From positions 1-31,467 of the forward strand of contig CACXFN010000126.1 of NCBI GenBank assembly GCA_902766915.1: DNA of 31,467 nt, written 5' to 3'. Made by a program: the position numbers and the translations under genes. Under the pieces are notes generated by a model. The model made no database searches. It saw only the letters and a program-made list of their open reading frames with translations, and was not told the DNA's origin. This document shows positions 6,902-14,433 of this stretch, one piece after another. Each line of letters starts with the position of its first letter. Position 1 is the first letter of the stretch. Source of the stretch: an uncultured Eubacteriales bacterium. GTDB lineage: Bacteria; Bacillota; Clostridia; Peptostreptococcales; Anaerovoracaceae.

Positions 6902-8172
6902 ATTTCCGCTTCTCCCCTGCGTATCTCCCTGCAATCACAGGGTCCCCCCATTTCTGCCAATCCCGTGTCATTGCAACGTTTGCAACGGTACCTTGGGTCA
7001 GTATAGTTTACATCATACCCATTTTCAACCAGTGCAATTGCCCTATCTTCATTTAATCTCTCAAGCTGTGCGTTTAAGTTTGCCCCTTGATCTCCATCCT
7101 TGCTAAGTAATGATTTCGCAAGGCGGATTCCTATTTCCCGCATGTTTTCATCAATAGCTTTTATTTCCGGAATTTCGACATAGATTTGCTGTCTTCTTTC
7201 CTCTGCTTCTCTATCTGCCTTATCCCTTAGATAGTCATAATACTCCTTTAGTACCGTATTGGAAACCTTTGGCTTTTCATTTACGTCCCTACTTTCCTTT
7301 ACCGCCTCGTCCTTCCAATTGGCCAATACGCGATTAACGTATTTTATATTTGGGTTGCTAATCCCTGCAGTAGTACTACATGCTTCCAGCACCTTATCCA
7401 TCCGATATCCCATATCGTCAAACCAGGTGTCCATTATACGCTTCTCTTCCTCTGTAGGATTTCTGGATAATCCTAAGGATTGCATCACTCTTCTGTATCT
7501 TACAAATTTCTGGTCATATTCTTCTATATACTGTTGAACCTTTTCCTGGGTATCCAGGCCTTGATCAATCCAGGCTTCAATCACTGCAGTCATATAGTTA
7601 AAACTGCTTTTACCTTTTCCAATGCAGTAATCCACACCCTGAAGCACCACCTCCGGAGACGCTCCCAAATCTTCAACCCAGGAGATAACTATCTGTAATT
7701 CACTGACACCCAAGGGTCTAGCCAGCTTCTTTTCAATTTGATCAAGGAGTTCCTTTAAGCTGTCATTACCAAAAGCCTTTGCGGATCCAACTCTATCAGC
7801 TTCTGCTCCAGGCACAACGCTTTCTCCAATGGCACTCATATCATCACTTGGATTTCCATATAGCAGTTCCTTTAGATTTATAAACTCCACTGTGAAATCC
7901 AGTCTGCCTTCTCCGTCAATATAGCGTTTTTTAATCGCTCCGTATTCTTCCCAATAATCCCAGGCCTCCTGGATTCTTCCCTCTGACACATCTATTTGCC
8001 TGGACATGCTTTGGATAGACATACTTTCACCGTGCTCAGCCAAAAATCTTCCATACAAATACACCTTTGTATAGTCTCCGGGAGCATCCGGCATAAGCTC
8101 GGAGATAAAGAAGTTCTCCACCTGCATATCTCCCAAATATGGATTTTTTACCTTTGCTTTAATGTATTTCAT
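6856..8172 (-). CDS. DnaD-domain replication protein with C-terminal DnaI-like zinc domain
   Basis: A 438-residue primosome protein. Residues about 1-110 form a winged-helix region. They are followed by DnaD-type DDBH2 helical domains near 130-215 and 220-300, both with the family's ..SF.YM..V/I..W pattern. The C-terminal ~110 residues do not look like DnaD: they run EIPEIKAIDENMREIGIRLAKS, then a helical stretch, then YRCKRCNDTG with Cys 397 and 400 and CDC with Cys 412 and 414. This CxxCxDTG...CxC pattern is the hallmark of the helicase-binding N-terminal domain of DnaI/DnaC-type loaders. No AAA+ domain follows. The gene lies 17 bases downstream of the dnaB helicase, which supports a helicase-loading role. 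Confidence 0.82.
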   Translation of the reverse strand: MKYIKAKVKNPYLGDMQVENFFISELMPDAPGDYTKVYLYGRFLAEHGESMSIQSMSRQIDVSEGRIQEAWDYWEEYGAIKKRYIDGEGRLDFTVEFINLKELLYGNPSDDMSAIGESVVPGAEADRVGSAKAFGNDSLKELLDQIEKKLARPLGVSELQIVISWVEDLGASPEVVLQGVDYCIGKGKSSFNYMTAVIEAWIDQGLDTQEKVQQYIEEYDQKFVRYRRVMQSLGLSRNPTEEEKRIMDTWFDDMGYRMDKVLEACSTTAGISNPNIKYVNRVLANWKDEAVKESRDVNEKPKVSNTVLKEYYDYLRDKADREAEERRQQIYVEIPEIKAIDENMREIGIRLAKSLLSKDGDQGANLNAQLERLNEDRAIALVENGYDVNYTDPRYRCKRCNDTGLAEMGGPCDCREIRRGEAEIWLIEKEAAGKENQG

Positions 8173-8189
8173 TTAAAAACTGCCATCCG

Positions 8190-9521
8190 TTAAAAATTGC
8201 CATCCATGGCGATATCCGCAAATCTGGTATAGTCTCCTACAAAGGTGAGTTTAATCTTATCCGTTGGGCCGTTTCTGTGCTTAGCAATATTGACTTCACA
8301 GATACCCTTCTCAGCGCTTTCTTCGCCATAATAAACTTCATCCCTATAAAGGAACATAATGATATCCGCATCCTGTTCTATAGATCCTGAATCTCTTAAA
8401 TCTGCCGGTATCGGTCTGTGGTCGCTTCTCTTTTCCGGCTCTCTGGAAAGCTGCGACAGAAGAATAACCGGGCATTCCAGTTCTCTTGCCAACAATTTGA
8501 AGGATCTGCTGATTTTACTTATTTCCTGTTGACGATTCTCCACCCTGCCTTCCAGGTCCATAAGCTGAAGATAGTCCACAATAACCAGATCCAAGCCTTG
8601 CTCTTTTTTCATTCTGCGGCATTTGTTTTTCATCTCCAATAAAGTGATTCCGGGAGTATCGTCTATGGCAATATTTGTGGATGCCAAATTATCGATGGCC
8701 AAAGAAATATGTTGCCACTCATCTCCCGTCACTCTACCTGTTTGTAGATTCTGAATCTTGATGCTGGATTCCATGGAAAGAAGCCTCATTCCCAGCTGTG
8801 TCTTAGACATCTCCAGATTAAAAATCAAGACGCTTGCATTTGCCTTCTTTGCAGCATTTCTGGCAAGGTTAAGAGCAAATGCACTCTTTCCCATAGCCGG
8901 ACGAGCCGCCAGAATTATTAAATCTGACTTCTGAAGGCCGTTAGTAATTTCATCTAATTTGCGGAATCCGGTGGTTAAGCCGGTGAGCTCTCCATTGTTC
9001 TTGGAAGCTCGGTCAATCATATCCACATTTTTTTCTAATATATCCCTTAGTGGGCTGTAGCTGCTTTGTTGCCTGTTCTGGGAGATATCAAAGATTCTCT
9101 GTTCGGCCCTATCCAGAATGTCTCCGGCAGGAACTCCCTCATCATAACTGGAGCCCTTGATTTCATCTGCTGCATTTATGAGTGCTCTAAGGCTGGCTTT
9201 TTCCGCTACAATCTCTGCATACCCCGCTGCATTTACGGTAAGAGGAGCCAAATTGGGAAGGTCTGCTATATATGCCCTTCCTCCGGCAGCTTCCAGGCTA
9301 CCCTTTTTCTTTAGCGCATCCGTAACCGTAATTATATCCACGTTTTTATCGTCACGATACAATTCTCTCATTACGGAGTAAATTTCCTTATGAGCAGAGT
9401 CATAAAAGTCCTCTGGCACAAGTATTTCCAGAACATCCGAAAGAGCATCCTTGCTAAGCAAGGCTGCACCCAAGGCCGATTGTTCCGCATCTCTATTGTG
9501 AGGAGGAATTTTTTCAGGCAT
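8190..9521 (-). CDS. dnaB: replicative DNA helicase
   Basis: The hexameric fork helicase (DnaB, called DnaC in Bacillus). The 443 residues open with the N-terminal collar domain beginning PPHNRDAEQSALGAAL. The RecA-like motor follows, with Walker A RPAMGKSA, Walker B LVIVDYLQLM, and the SQLSREPEKR and LRDSGSIEQDADI motifs. The ATG overlaps the rplI stop by one base (TAATG) and uses a GGAGG site inside rplI, so translation is probably coupled. The next gene is the DnaD-type loader. Confidence 0.97.
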   Translation of the reverse strand: MPEKIPPHNRDAEQSALGAALLSKDALSDVLEILVPEDFYDSAHKEIYSVMRELYRDDKNVDIITVTDALKKKGSLEAAGGRAYIADLPNLAPLTVNAAGYAEIVAEKASLRALINAADEIKGSSYDEGVPAGDILDRAEQRIFDISQNRQQSSYSPLRDILEKNVDMIDRASKNNGELTGLTTGFRKLDEITNGLQKSDLIILAARPAMGKSAFALNLARNAAKKANASVLIFNLEMSKTQLGMRLLSMESSIKIQNLQTGRVTGDEWQHISLAIDNLASTNIAIDDTPGITLLEMKNKCRRMKKEQGLDLVIVDYLQLMDLEGRVENRQQEISKISRSFKLLARELECPVILLSQLSREPEKRSDHRPIPADLRDSGSIEQDADIIMFLYRDEVYYGEESAEKGICEVNIAKHRNGPTDKIKLTFVGDYTRFADIAMDGNF

Positions 9522-9967
9522 TATTCTGCCTCCACTTCTACCTTAATTGTTCCTTTAACTTCCGGATAAAGTTTAAGCACAGCAGTGTATGTTCCTATAT
9601 TCTTAATTGGATTATCCAATTCGATTTTTTTCTTATCAACTTCGTATTTTAGTTGATCCTTTATAGCTTCTGATATATCTTTACTGGTTATGGCGCCAAA
9701 GAGTCTACCGCCCTCTCCCGCCTTGGCTTTAATAACAACCTTCTGTGATTTCAATGCTTCAGCCTGAGCTTCTGCATGGGCCTTGTTTTCAGCGGCTTTC
9801 TTCTTTTGAAGCTCTTGCTGCTTTTCCAAGCTTCTGATGTTTCCTTCTGTAGCCTCCAGAGCCATGCCACTTGGTATTAGCTTATTTCTTGCAAAGCCAT
9901 CGCTTACCTTAACAACTTCACCGGCTCTTCCTGTTCCCGGCACGTCTTGTTTAAGTATTACTATCAC
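9521..9967 (-). CDS. rplI: 50S ribosomal protein L9
   Basis: Large-subunit protein bound to 23S rRNA domain V, with an N-terminal globular domain, a long connecting helix rich in Lys/Glu/Ala (about 45-75), and a C-terminal rRNA-binding domain with GRLFGAITS. I chose the GTG at 9967 (148 residues) because it gives MIVILKQDV, matching the normal L9 start, and because AAGGTG lies eight bases upstream. A TTG at 9973 would overlap gdpP by four bases. The gene sits between gdpP and dnaB, the common Bacillota order. Confidence 0.95.
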   Translation of the reverse strand: MIVILKQDVPGTGRAGEVVKVSDGFARNKLIPSGMALEATEGNIRSLEKQQELQKKKAAENKAHAEAQAEALKSQKVVIKAKAGEGGRLFGAITSKDISEAIKDQLKYEVDKKKIELDNPIKNIGTYTAVLKLYPEVKGTIKVEVEAE

Positions 9968-9969
9968 TA

Positions 9970-11727
9970 TCAATCACCTTCTTCTTTAATAACTTCGATT
10001 ATTTTGTCCAATGCCTCCTTTGGCATCATATCAACTTGGGCCCCGGCAACATTCAGGTGTCCGCCTCCACCAAATTTTTCCAAAATCACCTGGACATTTA
10101 CATCACCAAGGGATCTTGCGCTGATGCAGGTCAGCCCCCTATCATTTCTCCCTGCCACAAAGGTGGCTTTCACACCCTTGATATCAAGGAGTTCATCGGC
10201 GACCTGTGCATTTATTACCTGTACGTCCTGATGTTCCCCCTGGCAGATGGCCATTGCATAGCCTGATGGCAGAATTTCTGCTGAGGCAATGGCCTTGGCT
10301 TTAAGCATGAATGTATCCTGATCCATTTGGAAGAATCGTTTTACTTCTGCCGTATCTGCTCCGGAACGTCTTAGCCATGCCGCAGCTTCAAAGGTTCTAA
10401 CTCCGGTCTTTACCGCGAATCTATTGGTATCAATGGTCATTCCCGCCAGTAACGCCTCCGCTTCCAGTCGAATAAGGATTTTTCGATTTAATATGTATTG
10501 TAAAATCTCTGTGACTAATTCTGAAGTGGAGGAAGCATAACTTTCAATATAGGCCAGGGTGGGATTATTGATTATTTCTTCGGCTCTCCTATGGTGGTCG
10601 ATAACTACCACTTTATCCGCTATTTCCAATAATTCCGGATCTTCCACATAGCTTGGCCTATGGGTGTCAAGGACCACAACCAGTCCATTATCCTTGGCTA
10701 GATTTCTCGCTTTTTCTGTCCGGATAAGGCTGTAATTTCCTGCATCTTCTACCTGCTTATAAAATGGTTTCAGAGATTCAGGAACTTCGTTTATAACTAT
10801 GTGTGCATCTACCTTACAGGCAATACACATTCTATATATTCCAAGGGCAGAACCGAAGGCGTCCATGTCAGCATGTTTATGTCCCATTATGAGTACGGTT
10901 TTGGATTCTTCCATGAGTTTTTTAATGGCGTGGCCAACAACTCTGGATTTCCCCTTATTGCTTTTCTCAACAGACTGGGTTTTTCCGCCGTAATACTGTA
11001 TTCTGCTTTCATTCTTGACTACAGCCTGATCCCCGCCTCTTCCCATTGCCAAATCCATTGCACCGGCGGCATAATTTGCGGTTTCGGAAATATCCTGACC
11101 CCCTACTCCTATTCCCATGCTTAGACTTAGCGGGAAATCAACACTGGTCTCCAGGGCTCTAACCTTATCCAATAAATCAAATTTACCGTTCATCAGCCCT
11201 TCCAGATATTTTTGCTGGAAATGAATGATGTATAAGGAATCCTTTATTTTGTCGACTGATCCATCTATTTCCTGGGCCCACTGTCTAATCATTTTATTTA
11301 CTTCTGCCGTGGTAGTCATTCCTTTTTCCGGAGACACTGCATCATTGAATTGGTCATAATTATCAATGCTTATTTTACAAACGCAGATTTTTTCGTCATC
11401 GTACCTGGCCTTTAGGGCTTCATATTCCGTAACATCATGGAAATAAAGAAGTGCAGCCTCTTCGGAAAGTATCTCCGGTTCAACTTTAAATTTCCGTTCA
11501 TTACGGCTAATTATCATTGGATTTCCACTACCTTCACCTTTTTCATCAAAGATATCCTTCACCTTAATGCCTGTTAATGTGAAAATATCCGAGTCTTCAA
11601 TATTTCCGTAGGGAAAAACATCCTTCATCTTGTCATTGGATTCAAGGATTTTACCGGTATTACTTACCGCACAAATAGGTAAAGGTATATGGGAATTAAC
11701 TATACTGTCTATTGCCTCTCTGTTCAT
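9970..11727 (-). CDS. gdpP: c-di-AMP phosphodiesterase of the GdpP/YybT family, lacking membrane segments
   Basis: Hydrolyses the second messenger c-di-AMP. Domains in order: a PAS-like domain (about 10-100), a degenerate GGDEF domain (about 110-255, ending near MGRGGDQAVVK), then a DHH/DHHA1 phosphoesterase. The latter has GHKHADMDAFGSAL near 285, the DHH motif in VVVIDHHRR near 370, and GGGGHLNVAGA near 555. Standard GdpP is about 650 residues and opens with two membrane helices; this one is about 585 residues and starts straight into PAS. A TGA directly precedes the GTG at 11742, and only 165 bases separate that GTG from parB, so no hidden N-terminus fits. The start could be the GTG at 11742 or the ATG at 11727; neither has a good ribosome site. 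Confidence 0.92.
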   Translation of the reverse strand: MNREAIDSIVNSHIPLPICAVSNTGKILESNDKMKDVFPYGNIEDSDIFTLTGIKVKDIFDEKGEGSGNPMIISRNERKFKVEPEILSEEAALLYFHDVTEYEALKARYDDEKICVCKISIDNYDQFNDAVSPEKGMTTTAEVNKMIRQWAQEIDGSVDKIKDSLYIIHFQQKYLEGLMNGKFDLLDKVRALETSVDFPLSLSMGIGVGGQDISETANYAAGAMDLAMGRGGDQAVVKNESRIQYYGGKTQSVEKSNKGKSRVVGHAIKKLMEESKTVLIMGHKHADMDAFGSALGIYRMCIACKVDAHIVINEVPESLKPFYKQVEDAGNYSLIRTEKARNLAKDNGLVVVLDTHRPSYVEDPELLEIADKVVVIDHHRRAEEIINNPTLAYIESYASSTSELVTEILQYILNRKILIRLEAEALLAGMTIDTNRFAVKTGVRTFEAAAWLRRSGADTAEVKRFFQMDQDTFMLKAKAIASAEILPSGYAMAICQGEHQDVQVINAQVADELLDIKGVKATFVAGRNDRGLTCISARSLGDVNVQVILEKFGGGGHLNVAGAQVDMMPKEALDKIIEVIKEEGD

Positions 11728-11820
11728 TCTTTTCTCTATCACTCAAATAAATTACATGCAAAATATCAGCTATACGAAGCGAATCCTTTTGACGCTTCTC
11801 TAAAATAAATAGCGAATAAT

Positions 11821-11829
11821 ATTATACCA
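11821..11829 (-). promoter_or_regulatory. extended -10 promoter of the gdpP operon
   Basis: On the minus strand TGGTATAAT (11829-11821) is a perfect extended -10 element about 90 bases before the gdpP ATG. No good -35 box stands at the usual distance, which is acceptable for extended -10 promoters. Between it and gdpP lies an inverted repeat, GAAGCG (11776-11781) with CGCTTC (11793-11798), which could be an operator or leader hairpin. Confidence 0.5.
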
Positions 11830-11876
11830 CATTATCCGCTATAGTTCTCATTTTTCTGTTTTGTAGATATTCCTTG

Positions 11877-11897
11877 TAATGGTTATTTATACCATTA
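11877..11897 (-). terminator. hairpin just downstream of parB
   Basis: A perfect 7-bp inverted repeat, TAATGGT / ACCATTA with a 7-base loop, starts 11 bases after the parB stop. No T-run follows on the minus strand, so it is at best a weak terminator or an mRNA-end stabiliser. Confidence 0.3.
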
Positions 11898-11907
11898 AGC
11901 TCAATTA

Positions 11908-12789
11908 TTATCTAGCGTTCCTAAGCATTTCTATAAGTCTATTAAGCTCCTCTACGCTATAGTACTCCAATTCAATGGTTCCACCTTTACTATTAGCCAC
12001 GATATTAACCTTTGTGCCAAAAATTTCCTTTAGTTCTTCCTCAACCCATGCAATTTCTCTGTTTTTTGGCCTGGGTTTTGGTCTGGCAGTTTTCACAATC
12101 TTACCGGATGCAATTTTTTCCGATTCCCTGACAGATAATCCCTCATTAACAATTCTCTTGGCGAGGCTTATTCTTTTGGCATCTCCGGAAATAGCAAGAA
12201 TAGATCTGGCATGCCCCGAGGAAAGTTCTCCCTTCCTTAACATCTCCTTAACCTCTTCCGGGAGGCTTAACAGTCTAAGGGTATTACTAATGTAAGGCCT
12301 TGATTTTCCTATGTTTTTCGATACTTCTTCCTGGGTTAGTCCATAGACCTTAATCATCTGATTAAGGCCCTCTGCTTCCTCTATGGGATCTAAATCCTCT
12401 CGCTGCATATTTTCAATAATGGCAATAAGCATATTCTCTTCATCTGAGAACTCCCTGACAATGCAAGGTACTTTTCGTAGATTTGCTTTTCTTGCAGCTC
12501 TATATCTACGTTCGCCGGCAACTATTTCGTAACCAACCTTTGACTTCCTAACTATGAGGGGTTGTATAATACCGTGTTCAGTTATGGAATCTGCCAAATC
12601 CTGAATCTTTTCTTCATCAAAGTTTTTACGCGGTTGATTGCTATTAGGCTTTATATCATTTACATCTATATAAGATATGGCATTTCCTGACATCTGATTG
12701 TTTGCCGGAACTGTCTCTACCGGGTTGCTGCTTTCAAATAGGGCACCCAGGCCCATACCCAAGCCTCTTCTCTTTGGATCTTTAGCCAT
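11908..12789 (-). CDS. parB: ParB/Spo0J chromosome-partitioning protein
   Basis: A CTP-dependent clamp that loads at parS, spreads along DNA and recruits condensin. The 293 residues begin with the ParA-stimulating basic motif KRRGLGMGLGALF. The ParB/Srx CTPase domain follows, with GERRYRAA near 94 and ENMQREDLDPIEEA near 130. The helix-turn-helix around NIGKSRPYISNTLRLL near 160 binds parS, and a C-terminal dimerisation region ends the protein. The ATG overlaps the parA stop by one base (TAATG). Two perfect parS sites lie just upstream of parA. Confidence 0.96.
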   Translation of the reverse strand: MAKDPKRRGLGMGLGALFESSNPVETVPANNQMSGNAISYIDVNDIKPNSNQPRKNFDEEKIQDLADSITEHGIIQPLIVRKSKVGYEIVAGERRYRAARKANLRKVPCIVREFSDEENMLIAIIENMQREDLDPIEEAEGLNQMIKVYGLTQEEVSKNIGKSRPYISNTLRLLSLPEEVKEMLRKGELSSGHARSILAISGDAKRISLAKRIVNEGLSVRESEKIASGKIVKTARPKPRPKNREIAWVEEELKEIFGTKVNIVANSKGGTIELEYYSVEELNRLIEMLRNAR

Positions 12790-13559
12790 TACTCTTCCTC
12801 TCTCTCCAGAAATTCTTTAGCAAATTCCGTATACGCCTCTGCACCTTTGGATTTTGGATCGTACTGAACTATTGGCATTCCATAACTTGGAGCCTCTGCT
12901 AGTCTTACGTTCCTGGGGATGATTGTGGAATAAACCTTTGCTCCGAAATACTTCTTTGCCTCCTGAACAACCTGAATGGATAGATTGGTGCGTCCGTCAA
13001 ACATACTCAAGACTACTCCTTCTATTTCCAATTTAGGATTAAGGTTGTTCTTAACCAACTCAATGGTATTAACCAATTGACTTACACCTTCCAGTGCATA
13101 AAACTCGCATTGAATTGGAATTAACACAGTTTCCACTGCGGTTAAGGCATTAATAGTTAAAAGACCCAGCGATGGTGGACAATCTATAAAGATAAAGTCG
13201 TATTTGTCCCTAACCTGATCTATGGCATTTCTAAGTCTTTTCTCCCTGCCTTCTATTTGCACCAATTCAATCTCTGCCCCTGCTAAATCAACACTTGCGG
13301 GGATAATATCCATATTATCAACTGCGGTTTTAAGTATAGCAACATCCGTATCAAAACTATCCTCAATCAATAAGTCGTATACCGTATAGTCCAAGGATTT
13401 CTTTTGAATTCCAACGCCGCTTGTGGTATTGCCCTGAGGGTCCATATCAAGAATAAGAATTTTCTTGCCAATCATGGCTAAGCATGCCCCCAGGTTTATA
13501 TTGGTGGTAGTTTTTCCAACACCACCCTTTTGATTAAAAATAGCTATCGCTTTTCCCAA
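12789..13559 (-). CDS. parA: ParA/Soj chromosome-partitioning ATPase
   Basis: A Walker-type ATPase that binds DNA nonspecifically and works with ParB in origin segregation; in Bacillus, Soj also regulates DnaA. At 256 residues it is the normal size. The deviant Walker A KGGVGKTT lies at 11-18, with both lysines present, and FIDCPPSLG near 125 is Walker B. The start codon is TTG at 13559, supported by GGAGGT seven bases upstream. It is cotranscribed with parB. A TATAAT -10 box lies at 13599-13604 on this strand, without a clear -35 box. Confidence 0.95.
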   Translation of the reverse strand: MGKAIAIFNQKGGVGKTTTNINLGACLAMIGKKILILDMDPQGNTTSGVGIQKKSLDYTVYDLLIEDSFDTDVAILKTAVDNMDIIPASVDLAGAEIELVQIEGREKRLRNAIDQVRDKYDFIFIDCPPSLGLLTINALTAVETVLIPIQCEFYALEGVSQLVNTIELVKNNLNPKLEIEGVVLSMFDGRTNLSIQVVQEAKKYFGAKVYSTIIPRNVRLAEAPSYGMPIVQYDPKSKGAEAYTEFAKEFLEREEE

Positions 13560-13598
13560 TTCACTACCTCCATGAACATGTGATTAATCATCTATACC

Positions 13599-13604
13599 AT
13601 TATA
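13599..13604 (-). promoter_or_regulatory. candidate -10 box of parAB
   Basis: TATAAT on the minus strand, 40 bases before the parA TTG. The -35 region (about 13622-13627) is poor, reading TGGATT. The proximal parS begins 32 bases upstream of this box, so ParB bound there could influence parAB transcription. Confidence 0.4.
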
Positions 13605-13635
13605 CACTCTTTTACCAATTAAATCCACAAAAAAA

Positions 13636-13651
13636 TGTTTCACGTGAAACA
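13636..13651. other. parS site 1 (ParB-binding site)
   Basis: TGTTTCACGTGAAACA, a perfect match to the palindromic 16-bp Bacillus-type parS consensus. It is the ParB loading site nearest to parA, about 7 kb left of oriC. Confidence 0.96.
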
Positions 13652-13673
13652 ATTTTGCTCTTTTTTACAAAAT

Positions 13674-13689
13674 TGTTTCACGTGAAACA
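13674..13689. other. parS site 2 (ParB-binding site)
   Basis: TGTTTCACGTGAAACA, identical to site 1, with centres 38 bp apart. It lies 13 bases after the rsmG stop. Confidence 0.96.
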
Positions 13690-13701
13690 TTTTAATGGCA
13701 T

Positions 13702-14433
13702 TTATTTAATTGGCTTACGTTTTGGATCTCCCGGTCGACGAGGATATTTCGATGGAGTAGGGTGCTTTTTCGGGATTATTATCAAACTTTGATCAGTAAT
13801 GGTATCAGCGATACTAATTTCTGAATAGTCACCCCCAAGTGTATTTATTGACTTTTTCGCTCCCGCCAGTTCTTCTTCAACATTTCTGCTTTTATAAGCT
13901 ATAAAATATCCTCCTGGCCCAACAAAGGGGAGGCAGTACTCCGTCAGCACCGATAGATCTGCGACAGCCCTTGATACGCAGAGATCAAACTGCTCTCTAT
14001 AATTGGAATCTTGCCCAGCATCTTCTGCTCTCTGATGGAGTGTACAAACATTGCTTATAGAGATTGTTTCTGATTCTTGCCGCATCTCTGAACAAATCTC
14101 ATCTATTATTTTTAACCTTTTGTCTAAGGAATCAAGCAGCGTAAATGTTTTTTCGGGATTCATTATTGCCAGGGGGACACCGGGGAACCCGCCACCGGTT
14201 CCAACATCAATAATTCTTTTAGCATTATTATATTGATCCAGGCCTATTATTGATAATGAATCCACATAATGCCTTAAAATGAATTCTTCTTCCTCTTTTA
14301 TGGCTGTTAAATTAATGCTTTCATTATATTTAAGAAGCCTTTTCATATAGGAATAAAACTGAGATTCCTGAGTAGGGGAGCAGTCTAATTCATAAGCTTC
14401 AAAGATTTTTCTTATATTGGTTTCTTCTTTCAT
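13702..14433 (-). CDS. rsmG: 16S rRNA (guanine527-N7)-methyltransferase
   Basis: Methylates G527 of 16S rRNA using S-adenosylmethionine; loss is linked to low-level streptomycin resistance in several bacteria. The 243 residues contain the S-adenosylmethionine loop [15 protein letters not shown] near 75-90, [10 protein letters not shown] near 37-46, and VSRAVADL near 150. The ATG overlaps the mnmG stop (ATGA), the usual mnmG-rsmG arrangement. The C-terminus is basic and proline-rich ([15 protein letters not shown]). Confidence 0.95.
   Translation of the reverse strand: MKEETNIRKIFEAYELDCSPTQESQFYSYMKRLLKYNESINLTAIKEEEEFILRHYVDSLSIIGLDQYNNAKRIIDVGTGGGFPGVPLAIMNPEKTFTLLDSLDKRLKIIDEICSEMRQESETISISNVCTLHQRAEDAGQDSNYREQFDLCVSRAVADLSVLTEYCLPFVGPGGYFIAYKSRNVEEELAGAKKSINTLGGDYSEISIADTITDQSLIIIPKKHPTPSKYPRRPGDPKRKPIK

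Larger units (their letters stand above)
13632..13693 (-). repeat. 25-bp perfect inverted repeat holding both parS sites; possible rsmG terminator
   Basis: Bases 13632-13656 are the exact reverse complement of 13669-13693, with a 12-base loop (13657-13668). Each arm carries a whole parS site plus flanking A/T bases. Transcription from rsmG would form the hairpin nine bases past its stop, and it would be followed by seven T residues (complement of 13629-13635). This is the layout of an intrinsic terminator. Confidence 0.75.

Noticed and set aside
6699..7106. Plus-strand reading frames opposite the FtsB-like and DnaD genes
   Set aside because: Antisense to two genes with recognisable domains; the composition is that of a shadow frame.
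13580..13792. Plus-strand reading frame of 70 codons over the parS region
   Set aside because: It is the well-known artefact of translating parS sites (NVSRET and FHVKHF); it overlaps rsmG antisense and has no ribosome site.
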